A DNA stretch of 64,000 nucleotides from Parapedobacter composti (lineage in GTDB: Bacteria; Bacteroidota; Bacteroidia; Sphingobacteriales; Sphingobacteriaceae), in assembly GCF_900112315.1 (NCBI RefSeq), contig NZ_FOLL01000006.1, forward strand, positions 147,362 to 211,361, read 5' to 3'. The position numbers and the translations under genes were made by a program. The notes under the pieces are model-generated. The model made no database searches, was not told where the DNA came from, and saw only the letters and a list, made by a program, of their open reading frames with translations. This document shows positions 45,677-54,977 of this stretch, piece by piece; position 1 is the stretch's first letter; each line of letters begins with the position of its first letter.

Positions 45677-48600
45677 ATGGATCTCATCAGGTACCCCATT
45701 AGAAACTATCAGTTTACCCTCATCGTTGTGCTCATGATTGTCGCCGTGGGGGTGAGCAGCATCCTGACCATGCCCCGGGCGGAAGACCCCGAAATGCAGC
45801 CACCTAATTTTCCGGTGGTGGTTGTCTATCCCGGCACTACCCCTAAAGACATGGAGCAATTGGTGGTGAAGCCCCTGGAAAGCCGGTTGTATGACCTGGA
45901 TAACATGAAACGCATACGCACGACCATCGTAAATGGGCTTGCCGTGCTATTTGTGGAGTATGAACACGGCACGAACTACGATAATAAATATCAGGAACTT
46001 ATCCGCGAAGTAAGTGCTATGCGCCCCAATCTGCCCGAAGATATTTACAGCATAGACGTGCAGCAGATTGATCCGACGGGGGTAAACGTCCTGCAGGTGG
46101 CGTTGGTATCGGAAAACGCTTCCCGCAAAGTGATGAAAGACGTTGCCGATAAGTTGAAAGAAGAATTGGAGAAGGTGAGGGCGCTGAAAGAGGTAAAGGT
46201 AAGCGGCCTTTCCGATCAGCTGGTCAGGGTCGATGTAGAACCGGCGCGATTGGCGCAATTGGGGATTCCGCTCAACCGGGTCGTCCAAGCCATACAGAGT
46301 GAGGGGGCCAATATTCCCGGCGGCAGCGTGCATGCGGGGGATAAGGTGTTCAGCATCAAAACCAGCGGCAATTACCAAAGTGTAGAAGATATCAGAAACA
46401 CCATTGTTTCGAGCACGGGGGGGAAAAACATACACCTGCGGGATATTGCTGACGTGTATACCGATTTCGCACCGGAGACGCATATCACCCGGCTGAACGG
46501 CTATCGTGCGGTGTTTGTCAACGCCGCGCAGAAGGCGGGAGAAAATATCAGCCGTACCCAAGAGGCTTACCTCCAGGTACTTGACCGGTTTGAGCAGCAG
46601 CTTCCGGAGAATATTGCACTCATCCTGCATTTTGATCAGGGAGAGAACGTTAACAAGCGCCTCAGCGGTTTGGGGGTCGATTTTTTGATTGCCGTAACGC
46701 TGGTGCTTATCACGTTGTTACCGTTGGGTATACGCGCCTCACTGGTCGTGATGATTGCCGTGCCCCTGTCGCTGGCCATGGGCATCATCACCCTCAACAT
46801 GTTCGGCTATTCGTTGAATCAGCTGAGTATTGTCGGGTTCGTGGTGGCGTTGGGCCTTGTTGTGGATGACAGTATCGTGGTCGTCGAAAATATCGAGCGC
46901 TGGATGCGTAACGGTTTCTCCCGCGTGGAAGCGGCCATCCGGGGCACGCACCAAATCGCCCTGGCCGTGGTTGGTTGTACGGTCACATTGGCCATTGCCT
47001 TTATGCCCCTAATGTTCATGCCCGAAGTGGCAGGCGACTTCATCCGGAGTTTGCCCATGGCCGTTATCGGATCGGTTATGGCGTCCATGCTGGTAGCGCT
47101 GCTGGTAGTACCGTTCTTGTCCAGCAGGCTCCTGAAGCCACATGAACATCCGGACGGTAATGCCGTGCTGCGTTGGTTGCAACGGACCATCCATAGCACT
47201 TACGCAGTATTGTTAGACAAGGCACTGCGGCGGCCGCGGCAAACAGTGGCAATCGCACTGGTTATTTTTCTGGGCGCACTGGCACTCATCCCCGTTATCG
47301 GGTTCAGTTTATTCCCCGCTTCAGAAAAGCCGCAGTTTCTCGTCCGCATCAACGCCCCGTTGCAAGCCCATATTTACACTACAGACAGCATTGCCCGCCG
47401 CATAGAACGGGAGCTTGCCGAGCTGCCGCAGGTGCAGTATGTGGCATCCAACGTGGGCAAAGGCAATCCGCGGGTGTATTACAACGTAGAGCAGGCCAAT
47501 GAGCGGGCCGATTTTGCCGAGCTGTTTGTGCAACTGCAGCCCGATACGTCGCCCAAGGAAAAGGAGGCACTCATCGAACAGCTCCGCCAGCGGTGGACAC
47601 CCTACCTGGGTGCTAAGGTAGAAGTGAAGAATTTCGAACAGGGTGTGCCGGTGATCTCTCCGGTGGAAGTGCGCCTCTTCGGTGAGAACCTGGATACGCT
47701 GAAACAGCTGGCGGCGCGGGTAGAAGCCATGATGGAGCACACGCGCGGGGCACTGTATGTGAACAATCCCGTGCGCAACGATAAAACCGATATCCAGGTA
47801 GAAATAGACCGCGAGAAAGCCTTGGCCCTGGGGGTGCCGACCGCCAATATCGACCGCACGGTGCGGCTGGTACTGGCTGGGGTTGATGCAACCACTTACA
47901 CCGATCCGGCTACGGATGACGACGATTACCTTGTCCGGGTAAGTGTGCCCCGCGCGGCTTATCCGGATCTTTCGGTATTCGAGCAGGTTTATGTAGACAA
48001 TGCAGCCGGGCAGGGCATCCCATTCAGTCAATTGGCCGTGTTGAAGCTTGTGCCTTCGCCGTCAGCGATATACCACATCAATAAAGAGCGAACCGTATCC
48101 GTCAACTGCTTCGTGGATGCGGGTTATACGAACAGTGCTGTGATAAACGATGTAATCCGGCAGATGGATGATATGCCCTTGCCGGCAGGTTACCGCTACG
48201 AGATGGGCGGGGAGGTAGAAAGCACGGAACAGTCCTTCGGCGGTTTCGGTACCGTTATTCTAATAACCGTGTTTTTATTCATCGCCGTGCTGGTGCTGGA
48301 GTTCAAAACACTGAAGAGCACGCTGATTGTACTTTCCGTTATTCCGCTGGGTATTGTAGGCGCGGTACTCGCATTGCTGGTCACGGGCAACACGTTATCC
48401 TTCGTGGCCACGGTGGGGCTGGTGGCGCTGGCGGGCATCGAAGTGAAGAATACCATCCTGCTGGTAGATTTTACCAATCAGTTGCGGCGCGAAGGTGTGC
48501 CCTTGAATGAAGCCATTGAAAAAGCAGGGGAAATGCGTTTCCTGCCTATCATTTTAACGTCGCTTACGGCCATCGGCGGACTACTGCCCATCGCTTGGTC

Positions 48601-48718
48601 GAGCAATCCGCTGATATCGCCGTTAGCGGTTGTCATGATAGGCGGACTCATAAGCTCCACGTTATTGTCGCGGGTTGTTACCCCCGTGGTTTATAAGCTG
48701 ATGCCGCCAAGGATTTAG
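45677..48718 (+). CDS. RND-family efflux permease
   Basis: The 1013-residue protein has twelve helices in two halves, with large periplasmic loops after helices 1 and 7. It shows RAEDPEMQPP after helix 1, the paired Asp in helix 4 (GLVVDDSIVVVENIERWM) that carries protons, and the GGE-type motif MGGEVESTEQSFGGF. The length and sequence fit the hydrophobe/drug RND group rather than CusA metal pumps; no methionine relay is evident. The substrate is unknown. Confidence 0.94.
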   Translation: MDLIRYPIRNYQFTLIVVLMIVAVGVSSILTMPRAEDPEMQPPNFPVVVVYPGTTPKDMEQLVVKPLESRLYDLDNMKRIRTTIVNGLAVLFVEYEHGTNYDNKYQELIREVSAMRPNLPEDIYSIDVQQIDPTGVNVLQVALVSENASRKVMKDVADKLKEELEKVRALKEVKVSGLSDQLVRVDVEPARLAQLGIPLNRVVQAIQSEGANIPGGSVHAGDKVFSIKTSGNYQSVEDIRNTIVSSTGGKNIHLRDIADVYTDFAPETHITRLNGYRAVFVNAAQKAGENISRTQEAYLQVLDRFEQQLPENIALILHFDQGENVNKRLSGLGVDFLIAVTLVLITLLPLGIRASLVVMIAVPLSLAMGIITLNMFGYSLNQLSIVGFVVALGLVVDDSIVVVENIERWMRNGFSRVEAAIRGTHQIALAVVGCTVTLAIAFMPLMFMPEVAGDFIRSLPMAVIGSVMASMLVALLVVPFLSSRLLKPHEHPDGNAVLRWLQRTIHSTYAVLLDKALRRPRQTVAIALVIFLGALALIPVIGFSLFPASEKPQFLVRINAPLQAHIYTTDSIARRIERELAELPQVQYVASNVGKGNPRVYYNVEQANERADFAELFVQLQPDTSPKEKEALIEQLRQRWTPYLGAKVEVKNFEQGVPVISPVEVRLFGENLDTLKQLAARVEAMMEHTRGALYVNNPVRNDKTDIQVEIDREKALALGVPTANIDRTVRLVLAGVDATTYTDPATDDDDYLVRVSVPRAAYPDLSVFEQVYVDNAAGQGIPFSQLAVLKLVPSPSAIYHINKERTVSVNCFVDAGYTNSAVINDVIRQMDDMPLPAGYRYEMGGEVESTEQSFGGFGTVILITVFLFIAVLVLEFKTLKSTLIVLSVIPLGIVGAVLALLVTGNTLSFVATVGLVALAGIEVKNTILLVDFTNQLRREGVPLNEAIEKAGEMRFLPIILTSLTAIGGLLPIAWSSNPLISPLAVVMIGGLISSTLLSRVVTPVVYKLMPPRI

Positions 48719-48723
48719 CGGCA

Positions 48724-48888
48724 CTATTTATCCTTCCGGGTCTGCCCGGTGCGCACACCCCCGGCATTGGGCAGGCCCTGAACCCTTTTTTGCTTCTTTA
48801 CATCGGTAAAGGCCTTATCTGCGGTTGCTCCGCCCATCTCGCCCTTACGGCTTTTATCTTGTGTGCCTGTTACACGCTTCTTTTCCAT
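48724..48888 (-). CDS. 54-residue basic soluble protein
   Basis: A short gene lies in the gap after the RND pump, on the opposite strand. It starts MEKKRVTGTQDKSRKGEMGG with a clear GGAGGC Shine-Dalgarno-like sequence 5 nt before the ATG, which is unusual in this window. The peptide is rich in Lys, Arg, Gly and Gln and lacks hydrophobic stretches, so it is likely disordered and cytoplasmic. Similar small Gly/Lys-rich proteins exist in Bacteroidota, but I cannot name a family. It lies 44 bp downstream of no gene on its strand, so it is monocistronic or follows the AI-2E-type gene's antisense side. Confidence 0.6.
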   Translation of the reverse strand: MEKKRVTGTQDKSRKGEMGGATADKAFTDVKKQKRVQGLPNAGGVRTGQTRKDK

Positions 48889-48932
48889 GATTGCCTCCTT
48901 TTGTCTGTTATTGCTATAACAGCAGATGGCGG

Positions 48933-50099
48933 CTATTGTTTTTCAGGCGTTTTCCCTCGTTTCTTTTTCTCCCGGGCCTCCAGCAGATCCCGCAGGTTCC
49001 AGCGCTTGAGCAGGATTTTCGTGGAGTACCGTTTGAGGTGGTATTTCTCCGGTTCGCCGATCAGGAACCCAAAGGCATTCATGGACGGAATCGCATCGAA
49101 GATAACCTTGATGGTGGCGGTAAGCGGCAATGCCAAAATCAATCCGGCAAGACCGAAGAGCATTCCACCCAGGAGGATGGATATGATGGCCATCAGCGGA
49201 TTGATGCTCACCTTGCTGCCCACGATGTTGGGCGTAATGACATTGCCTTCCAGAAATTGCACGACCTGGAACCAGATGATGACCCCCAGGGCATACCAAG
49301 CACTGTCTTTGGTAGCCAGCGCAAAGAGTGCCGGAAGGATGGAGCCGATGGCGATGCCGATGTAGGGGAGCAGCATCAGCAGGGAAGCCAGCGTGCCGAA
49401 AAACCAGGCATATTGGATGCCCATGATGAGCAAGCCTGCGGTGTTGAGCACCGCCACGATGCCCATCACCGTAACCAGCCCCAATAGGTAACTTTGCACC
49501 ACACTGTATATTTTATTCAGGGTTTTATGCACCGTTTCCTGCGGGGTGGAGCGGAAGGCACGGAAGAAAAACTCCCGGAAAAACACGCGATAATACAATA
49601 AAAAAAAGGAAAACAACGGAACCAGGATGGCTCCCGCCAGGATGTTGCCCAACGAGCCGAACGCCGTTGTGATATATGACGCTGCATTGGATAGAATCTG
49701 ATTGGCCTGCCCGCGCAAGCGCTCCGCAACTTCAGTCGGTTCCAGTCCGAATTGATCGTGAAGCCACCGCTGTATGGTGTCAAAAATGGAGAGGAATTTA
49801 GCCTGGATTTCCGTGCCGTCCCTCCCGATGACGATGACCTGGTGGACGATGAACCAGATCAGCCCGGATAGTATCGCAATGGCAAGTAAGACCGAAAGTA
49901 AGGCCGATAACGCTTTACCAAGGCGCAGCCTTTCCAGGACGATGGCCACGGGATAAAGCGAAATGGCGATAAGGATAGAAAACATCAGCGGAAGCAGTAC
50001 ACTTTGCAGTACGTACATCAACGCGATGATTAGCGCCATGGAGATGAGGGTGGCTGCCAACTCCAGGGCATAGGGCCGTTTGGGGGGAGATTCTTGCAT
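48933..50099 (-). CDS. AI-2E family (PerM-like) transporter
   Basis: The 388-residue protein has about eight membrane helices with a soluble segment between the third and fourth (about 90-145), the usual AI-2E/PerM topology. PLTATIKVIFDAIPSM lies near the C-terminus and a highly basic tail (EAREKKKRGK) follows. Characterised members include the AI-2 exporter TqsA and Na+/H+ exchangers; the function here is open. Confidence 0.88.
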   Translation of the reverse strand: MQESPPKRPYALELAATLISMALIIALMYVLQSVLLPLMFSILIAISLYPVAIVLERLRLGKALSALLSVLLAIAILSGLIWFIVHQVIVIGRDGTEIQAKFLSIFDTIQRWLHDQFGLEPTEVAERLRGQANQILSNAASYITTAFGSLGNILAGAILVPLFSFFLLYYRVFFREFFFRAFRSTPQETVHKTLNKIYSVVQSYLLGLVTVMGIVAVLNTAGLLIMGIQYAWFFGTLASLLMLLPYIGIAIGSILPALFALATKDSAWYALGVIIWFQVVQFLEGNVITPNIVGSKVSINPLMAIISILLGGMLFGLAGLILALPLTATIKVIFDAIPSMNAFGFLIGEPEKYHLKRYSTKILLKRWNLRDLLEAREKKKRGKTPEKQ

Positions 50100-50190
50100 A
50101 GCGAAACTTGATAAAACCTGTAAACCTGATGTTGCTTTCTTTCAAAGATAAGGAAAATAATATTCCATTTGCGCCCAAACCCGCAGGCCG

Positions 50191-52320
50191 TCAGGACACC
50201 AGCGTAAAATCGATCTGCCGCTTGGCCAGATCCACTTTTTTCACGCGGATGGTTACCTCGTCTCCCAACTGGTAGCGCTTTTTCTTCCGTTGTCCGATAA
50301 TCGCGTAGTTCTTTTCATCCAGCGCGTAGAAGTCATCCGTAATGTCGCGCAGCCTCACCATTCCTTCGCACTTGTTTTCCTCGATTTCGACGTACATGCC
50401 CCATTCCGTCACCCCCGATATGATGCCCACGTACGTTTCGCCCACCTGGTCCTCCAGGAATTCGGCTTGTTTGTATTTGATAGACGCCCGCTCTGCATCA
50501 GCAGCCTTTTTCTCCATCTGCGAGCAATGCACGCAGTACTGCTCATAAGCCTCAGCATTGGCCGGTTTGCCGCCGGAGAGGTAATGATCAAGCAAACGGT
50601 GCACCATCACATCCGGGTAGCGCCGGATGGGGGAGGTGAAATGGGTATAGTAGTCGAATGCCAACCCGTAATGGCTGGTTTTCTTGGTGGTATAGATGGC
50701 TTTCGCCATGGAACGGATAGCCAGCGTGGTCAGCACGTTCTGTTCTTTGGTACCTTCAATGCGTTCCATGAGTGCATTGAGCGAGCGGGCCGTTTCACGG
50801 TCGGACTTCGTGTTGAGCTTATACCCGAAGCGGGCGGCAAACTGGGCGAAGCCGGCAATGGTCTCTTGGTTGGGCGCATCGTGCACCCGGTATACGAAGG
50901 TCTTTTTGTTGTTGCCCTTGCCCTGCTTGCCAATGAATTCAGCCACGCGCTTGTTGGCCAGCAGCATGAAGTCTTCGATGAGTTTATGGGCATCCTTACG
51001 CTCTTTGACGTATACGCCCAAGGGTTTGCCGTTTTCATCGAGGTGGAATTTGACCTCCGTGGTTTCAAAGGAGATGGCGCCATGCTTGAACTTCCGTTCA
51101 CGCAAGATATAGGCCAGTTGGTTGAGGGTGAGCAGCTCTTCGCTGAATTCGCCCGTCTTCGCGTCAAGGATTTCCTGCGCTTCCTCATAGCTGAAGCGCC
51201 GGTCGGAATGGATGATGCCCCTTCCGAACCATTCCTGGATGATATTGGCCTTGGCGTCGATTTCGAACACTGCCGAAAAAACGAGCCTGTCTTGCCGTGG
51301 CACCAGGGAGCACAGGTCGTTGGACAGGCGCTCGGGCAGCATGGGTATCACGCGGTCCACCAGGTACACCGAGGTGCCCCGCTCGAACGCTTCCTTATCA
51401 AGTGCAGTATCCGGGCGCACATAGTGGGTAACATCGGCGATGTGCACTCCAATCTCGTAATTACCGTTGTCCAGTTTTCGGAACGAGAGCGCATCATCAA
51501 AATCCTTTGCGTCCGCCGGGTCGATGGTAAACGTGGTAACGGCACGGAAATCCCGCCGTTTAGCGATCTCTTCCGGCGTGATTTCGGCAGGGAATTCCAC
51601 CGCCTCGCGTTCCACGGCTTTCGGAAATTCCAGCGGGAAACCAAAATCCGCCAGAATGGCGTTCATCTCCGTATTATTTTCACCTTTTTTGCCCAGCACA
51701 TGTTTCACGCGGCCCACCGGATTTTTGCTATCCTGCGGCCATTCGGTGATGGTAACCACCACCTTCTCGCCATCCTGCGCCCCGTTCAGGTCCGCCAAAG
51801 GCACGAAGATATCGTGCAGCATTTTCCGATCATCAGCAATGAAGAAGGCAAACCTGGGGGAGATGGAGACGGTGCCGGTAAACTCAGTGCGCGCACGTTC
51901 AAGGATTTCCACCACTTCCCCCTCTTTGCGCTTGCCCCGGCGTTTCTCATAGGCATGCACCTTCACGCGGTCGCCATGCAGCGCCTGGCGCAGTTTACGC
52001 GGAGCGATGTAGATGTCGTCTTCGAACTCGTCTTCCGGTACGATGAACGCCGAGCCATCGGCTGTCATATCCACCCGACCAACGACAAATGCCTTCAGTT
52101 CTTTCAGGACATATTTGCCTTTTTCCACCTCCTTGAAGCGGCCAGCCTGAACTTCCTCTTTCAGGATGTCCAGGATTGCAGTGCGCGATTCCGGGTCCGT
52201 CAGGTTAAGCTTGGCAGCCACCTGTTTGTAGTTCAACGGCTTGTTTCCGGATTTTTCGATAACGTCCGCAATAAGCTGGGTAAGTATATGTTTGAATGCA
52301 TCCGCTTTTTTGCTTGCCAT
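50191..52320 (-). CDS. rnr: Ribonuclease R
   Basis: The 709-residue exoribonuclease has an N-terminal winged-helix region, cold-shock domains, the RNB catalytic core with the Asp cluster in TIDPADAKDFDDALS, the HFTSPIRRYPDVMVHRLL motif, and a C-terminal S1 domain (GETYVGIISGVTEWGMYVEI). It degrades structured RNA 3' to 5'. The AI-2E gene follows 91 bp downstream; an independent promoter is likely. Confidence 0.96.
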   Translation of the reverse strand: MASKKADAFKHILTQLIADVIEKSGNKPLNYKQVAAKLNLTDPESRTAILDILKEEVQAGRFKEVEKGKYVLKELKAFVVGRVDMTADGSAFIVPEDEFEDDIYIAPRKLRQALHGDRVKVHAYEKRRGKRKEGEVVEILERARTEFTGTVSISPRFAFFIADDRKMLHDIFVPLADLNGAQDGEKVVVTITEWPQDSKNPVGRVKHVLGKKGENNTEMNAILADFGFPLEFPKAVEREAVEFPAEITPEEIAKRRDFRAVTTFTIDPADAKDFDDALSFRKLDNGNYEIGVHIADVTHYVRPDTALDKEAFERGTSVYLVDRVIPMLPERLSNDLCSLVPRQDRLVFSAVFEIDAKANIIQEWFGRGIIHSDRRFSYEEAQEILDAKTGEFSEELLTLNQLAYILRERKFKHGAISFETTEVKFHLDENGKPLGVYVKERKDAHKLIEDFMLLANKRVAEFIGKQGKGNNKKTFVYRVHDAPNQETIAGFAQFAARFGYKLNTKSDRETARSLNALMERIEGTKEQNVLTTLAIRSMAKAIYTTKKTSHYGLAFDYYTHFTSPIRRYPDVMVHRLLDHYLSGGKPANAEAYEQYCVHCSQMEKKAADAERASIKYKQAEFLEDQVGETYVGIISGVTEWGMYVEIEENKCEGMVRLRDITDDFYALDEKNYAIIGQRKKKRYQLGDEVTIRVKKVDLAKRQIDFTLVS

Positions 52321-52394
52321 GGTTGTATTTTAGATTTTAGATAAGAGACATGCCGTCCCCGTTTATTTTTCATTTATAGTCGTTAATATATCCC

Positions 52395-52506
52395 CGATCA
52401 CCGACCACCGATCACCGACCACCGACCACCGACCACCGATCACCGACCACCCACCACCCACCACCCACCACCGATCACCCACCACCGATCACCGACCACC
52501 CACTAC
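52395..52506 (+). repeat. Heptamer array 2 at the exonuclease stop codon
   Basis: Sixteen uninterrupted 7-nt units of consensus CSAYCAC (CGATCAC, CGACCAC, CCACCAC in varying order) fill the gap between the exonuclease stop and rnr. The last unit includes the stop codon TAG (52505-52503, minus strand). On the coding strand the units read GTGRTSG, G-rich and potentially able to form two-tier quadruplexes. It is the same kind of array as at 32723. Confidence 0.9.
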
Positions 52507-53216
52507 TCCGCGAAACTGACGTCTGCCGGATCAATCAACGGTTCATTGCGCAATCTCCTCAAGATCTGTGCCGTGGTAATCACATCTTTTTCGCAGTAAA
52601 CCCGTATCCTATCCAGGTTATGTTCTTCATAATACACCCGGTGTACGTCTTCCCCGCTGATATCGTCTTTCGGGGTAGGTATACCCAGCACGGCAGCCAT
52701 CAGGTTAAGCGAAACGTTATTACGGAAGTCGCCGAACCGCCACAGCTCCATGGTGTCTATCAAGTTAACCTCCCACGGCTTTTTGCCCGTTATGTCCAGT
52801 TGCAGCGGTATGGGAAGTCCATTGATCAGCATCCGCTTGCAGATATACGGAAAGTCAAAACATTTGCCATTATGTCCGCAGAGCGTGAGGGTAGGGGGCT
52901 GCTTCTGCAACAGCTGGGCAAAATCAGCCAACAACTCACGCTCGTCGGTTTGCGCGAATGACTTTAACCGGAATCCCATGCGGCCCTGCCGCTGATGGAA
53001 TACACCCACGGAAAGGCAAACGATTTTACCAAATTCCGCATGGAGTCCCGCCGTGGGATATACATCTGCCGCGGTTTCGCCTTCCTGCAATGTCTTCCGC
53101 ACCTTGTGCGCCCATAGTTCCTGGAACAACCCCGGCAACTCGCCGTAGCTGGCCTGTTGAGATACCGTTTCGATATCCAATACCATTACCTGTTGGAGGT
53201 CGATGAGTTCGAGCAT
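52503..53216 (-). CDS. 3'-5' exonuclease, PolB-proofreading type (DEDDy)
   Basis: The 237-residue protein has the DEDD acidic residues in VLDIETVS (about residue 14), in CGHNGKCFDFPYICKR and in YCEKDVITT. It matches the stand-alone RNase H-fold exonucleases related to the DNA polymerase B proofreading domain. It is probably involved in DNA repair or nucleic-acid processing. The start at 53216 is preferred to the ATG at 53264, which lies 16 codons upstream and lacks similarity. A heptamer array begins at its stop codon. Confidence 0.85.
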   Translation of the reverse strand: MLELIDLQQVMVLDIETVSQQASYGELPGLFQELWAHKVRKTLQEGETAADVYPTAGLHAEFGKIVCLSVGVFHQRQGRMGFRLKSFAQTDERELLADFAQLLQKQPPTLTLCGHNGKCFDFPYICKRMLINGLPIPLQLDITGKKPWEVNLIDTMELWRFGDFRNNVSLNLMAAVLGIPTPKDDISGEDVHRVYYEEHNLDRIRVYCEKDVITTAQILRRLRNEPLIDPADVSFAE

Positions 53217-53655
53217 AATTGTTTTGCCGTACAAGGTAGAAAATTTTTTGCATAACAGCCGCAATCTGTAACGCTAAGTTCCCCGCACCGGTTGTGCTAA
53301 AACATCAATGTGATTAAATGGTTTATATCCTTTATTAAATAATATCTGATAATTAGTCTGTTATTTTTAATAAGCTAACGTTTAGCTGTTTAATAATTGG
53401 CGATTTTAGCGCTAAAGGTGCCATGGCCCATTGGTGGGGCTTTCTAACGAAAACGTGCCCTTCGGGCGGCGGTTGCTAAAAAATGAAATATTGCAGCCTT
53501 AGTTTAAATGATTTGGTTAGTTTATTGATTTGAAGTGTTATAACGGTTAAAAATATACATTTTAGCAAACAAATGGCTTTTCGTTTAGCAGCGTTAGGTG
53601 CATACGGAGGAGGCTGTATCCGGCCCGCCTGCGTTGCTTGGCGGGTTGATAGCCG
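53217..53655. other. 439-bp non-coding region with seven TTTAGC/GCTAAA motifs
   Basis: No gene is apparent between the end of fur and the start of the exonuclease gene. The sequence is AT-rich and contains TTTAGC or GCTAAA at 53296, 53381, 53405, 53411, 53475, 53571 and 53584. Two are fused into a perfect 12-bp palindrome, TTTAGCGCTAAA (53405-53416). Two small GC hairpins (GCCCA/TGGGGC at about 53427-53441; GCCC/GGGC at 53457-53467) are also present. It may be a regulatory region, an unannotated RNA, or a protein-binding array. Confidence 0.5.
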
Positions 53656-54117
53656 TTACTTGGTAAGCGCGCGGCAATGTGCGCAAAGCCCTACGGCATT
53701 GACGCCGACGGAATGGAGCTGGTACCCTTCGGGCAGGTTGATTGAGGGAATCTTAAAATCATCGAGACAGTAGACACTGTTGCAGGACGAGCAGATGAAA
53801 TGCACATGTTCGTCATGGTGGTGGTGTTCATCGCAGGCAGTTGAACACAGGGCGTAGGTAGCCGTTCCATGAAGATCGAATATTTTATGCAGGATGCCTT
53901 TCTCTTCAAAGGTGGCCAATACACGGTATAACGTAACGCGGTCAACCGAATTGCCCAGCAGTTTTTCAAGATCGGGCTGGGATATAGCCGTGTCTTTATC
54001 CGAAATGATATGCAGTACACGGAGCCGCGGCTGCGTTACCTTCAGTTTATTTCGGCGGAGCAGGCGGACAAACTTGTCGTCAGCCGCACCTTGAGTATTT
54101 TCCGTTGCTGACAGCAT
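53656..54117 (-). CDS. Fur-family transcriptional regulator
   Basis: The 153-residue protein has the Fur winged helix (RNKLKVTQPRLRVL, SVDRVTLYRVLATFEEKGIL), a His-rich metal-sensing segment (DEHHHHDEHVHF) and the structural zinc Cys pairs CSSC and CAHC. The exact member (Fur, Zur or PerR) cannot be fixed; the His-cluster is compatible with Zur or Fur. It is transcribed away from the transaldolase gene downstream position and precedes a motif-rich non-coding region. Confidence 0.9.
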   Translation of the reverse strand: MLSATENTQGAADDKFVRLLRRNKLKVTQPRLRVLHIISDKDTAISQPDLEKLLGNSVDRVTLYRVLATFEEKGILHKIFDLHGTATYALCSTACDEHHHHDEHVHFICSSCNSVYCLDDFKIPSINLPEGYQLHSVGVNAVGLCAHCRALTK

Positions 54118-54176
54118 GATGTGATAAAGGAGTATCAGCCCACCGCATTACGTTGTGGGCTGATGGTGAAACTATT

Positions 54177-54836
54177 TTATTTTCCCGCCGCCTTGGCGTG
54201 GTCTGCCAAAAACTGGGCAAGGCCGTTATCGGTGAGCGGGTGTTTGAGTAATCCCAATATAGCAGACAGCGGCCCTGTCATTACATCGGCACCGATTTTA
54301 GCGCATTCAATGATGTGCGTTACGTGGCGGATGGAAGCAGCCAGGATTTGGGTTTCAAAGCCGTAGTTGTCATAGATAAGCCGGATGTCTTCAATGAGGC
54401 CGAGACCATCGGTAGAGACGTCATCCAACCTTCCGATGAAAGGAGACACATACGTGGCGCCTGCTTTGGCCGCAAGCAGCGCCTGTCCGGAAGAAAATAC
54501 CAATGTGCAATTGGTCTTTATGCCCTTGCTGCTGAAATACTTGATGGCTTTTACGCCCTCTTTGATCATCGGAACTTTTACCACGATCTTGTCATCAAGT
54601 TTAGCCAGCGCTTCGCCCTCCTTTACGATGTTGTCGAAATCCGTTGAAATCACTTCGGCGCTTACGTCGCCGTCCACAATGTCGCAGATGGCCTTATAAT
54701 GGCTGATGATGTTTTCTTCCCCGGTGATTCCTTCTTTTGCCATAAGGCTCGGGTTGGTGGTAACCCCGTCCAGTACGCCCAGATCCTGGGCTTCTTTTAT
54801 CTGCTGCAGATTGGCGGTATCAATGAAAAATTTCAT
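54177..54836 (-). CDS. Transaldolase, TalC/fructose-6-phosphate aldolase type
   Basis: The 219-residue small transaldolase shows [11 protein letters not shown] at the start, [12 protein letters not shown], the Schiff-base Lys in VVKVPM, and [30 protein letters not shown]. It transfers dihydroxyacetone units in the pentose phosphate pathway, or acts as fructose-6-phosphate aldolase. The short length is normal for this subfamily. It lies 59 bp upstream of fur on the same strand. Confidence 0.93.
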   Translation of the reverse strand: MKFFIDTANLQQIKEAQDLGVLDGVTTNPSLMAKEGITGEENIISHYKAICDIVDGDVSAEVISTDFDNIVKEGEALAKLDDKIVVKVPMIKEGVKAIKYFSSKGIKTNCTLVFSSGQALLAAKAGATYVSPFIGRLDDVSTDGLGLIEDIRLIYDNYGFETQILAASIRHVTHIIECAKIGADVMTGPLSAILGLLKHPLTDNGLAQFLADHAKAAGK

Positions 54837-54977
54837 GTCTGAAAATGGATATAGGATTATATATGAAAAACATTAAATTTTAGTTTGTAAAATTAACGAA
54901 AAAGCGGTAAAAACCGAAATCCCAAAACCGTTTTGATTTTTTAATCGCAAGGGGGGTGGTATGACTTTTGTTTGTAC

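Noticed and set aside
50290..52344. 684-codon open frame antisense to RNase R
   Set aside because: It mirrors the rnr gene exactly, has low-complexity His/Phe/Val-rich translation and no motifs; it is a shadow of the real gene.
52395..52506. Array of repeats as coding sequence for a repeat protein
   Set aside because: A 7-nt unit is not a multiple of three and stops appear in the frames; it begins at a stop codon.
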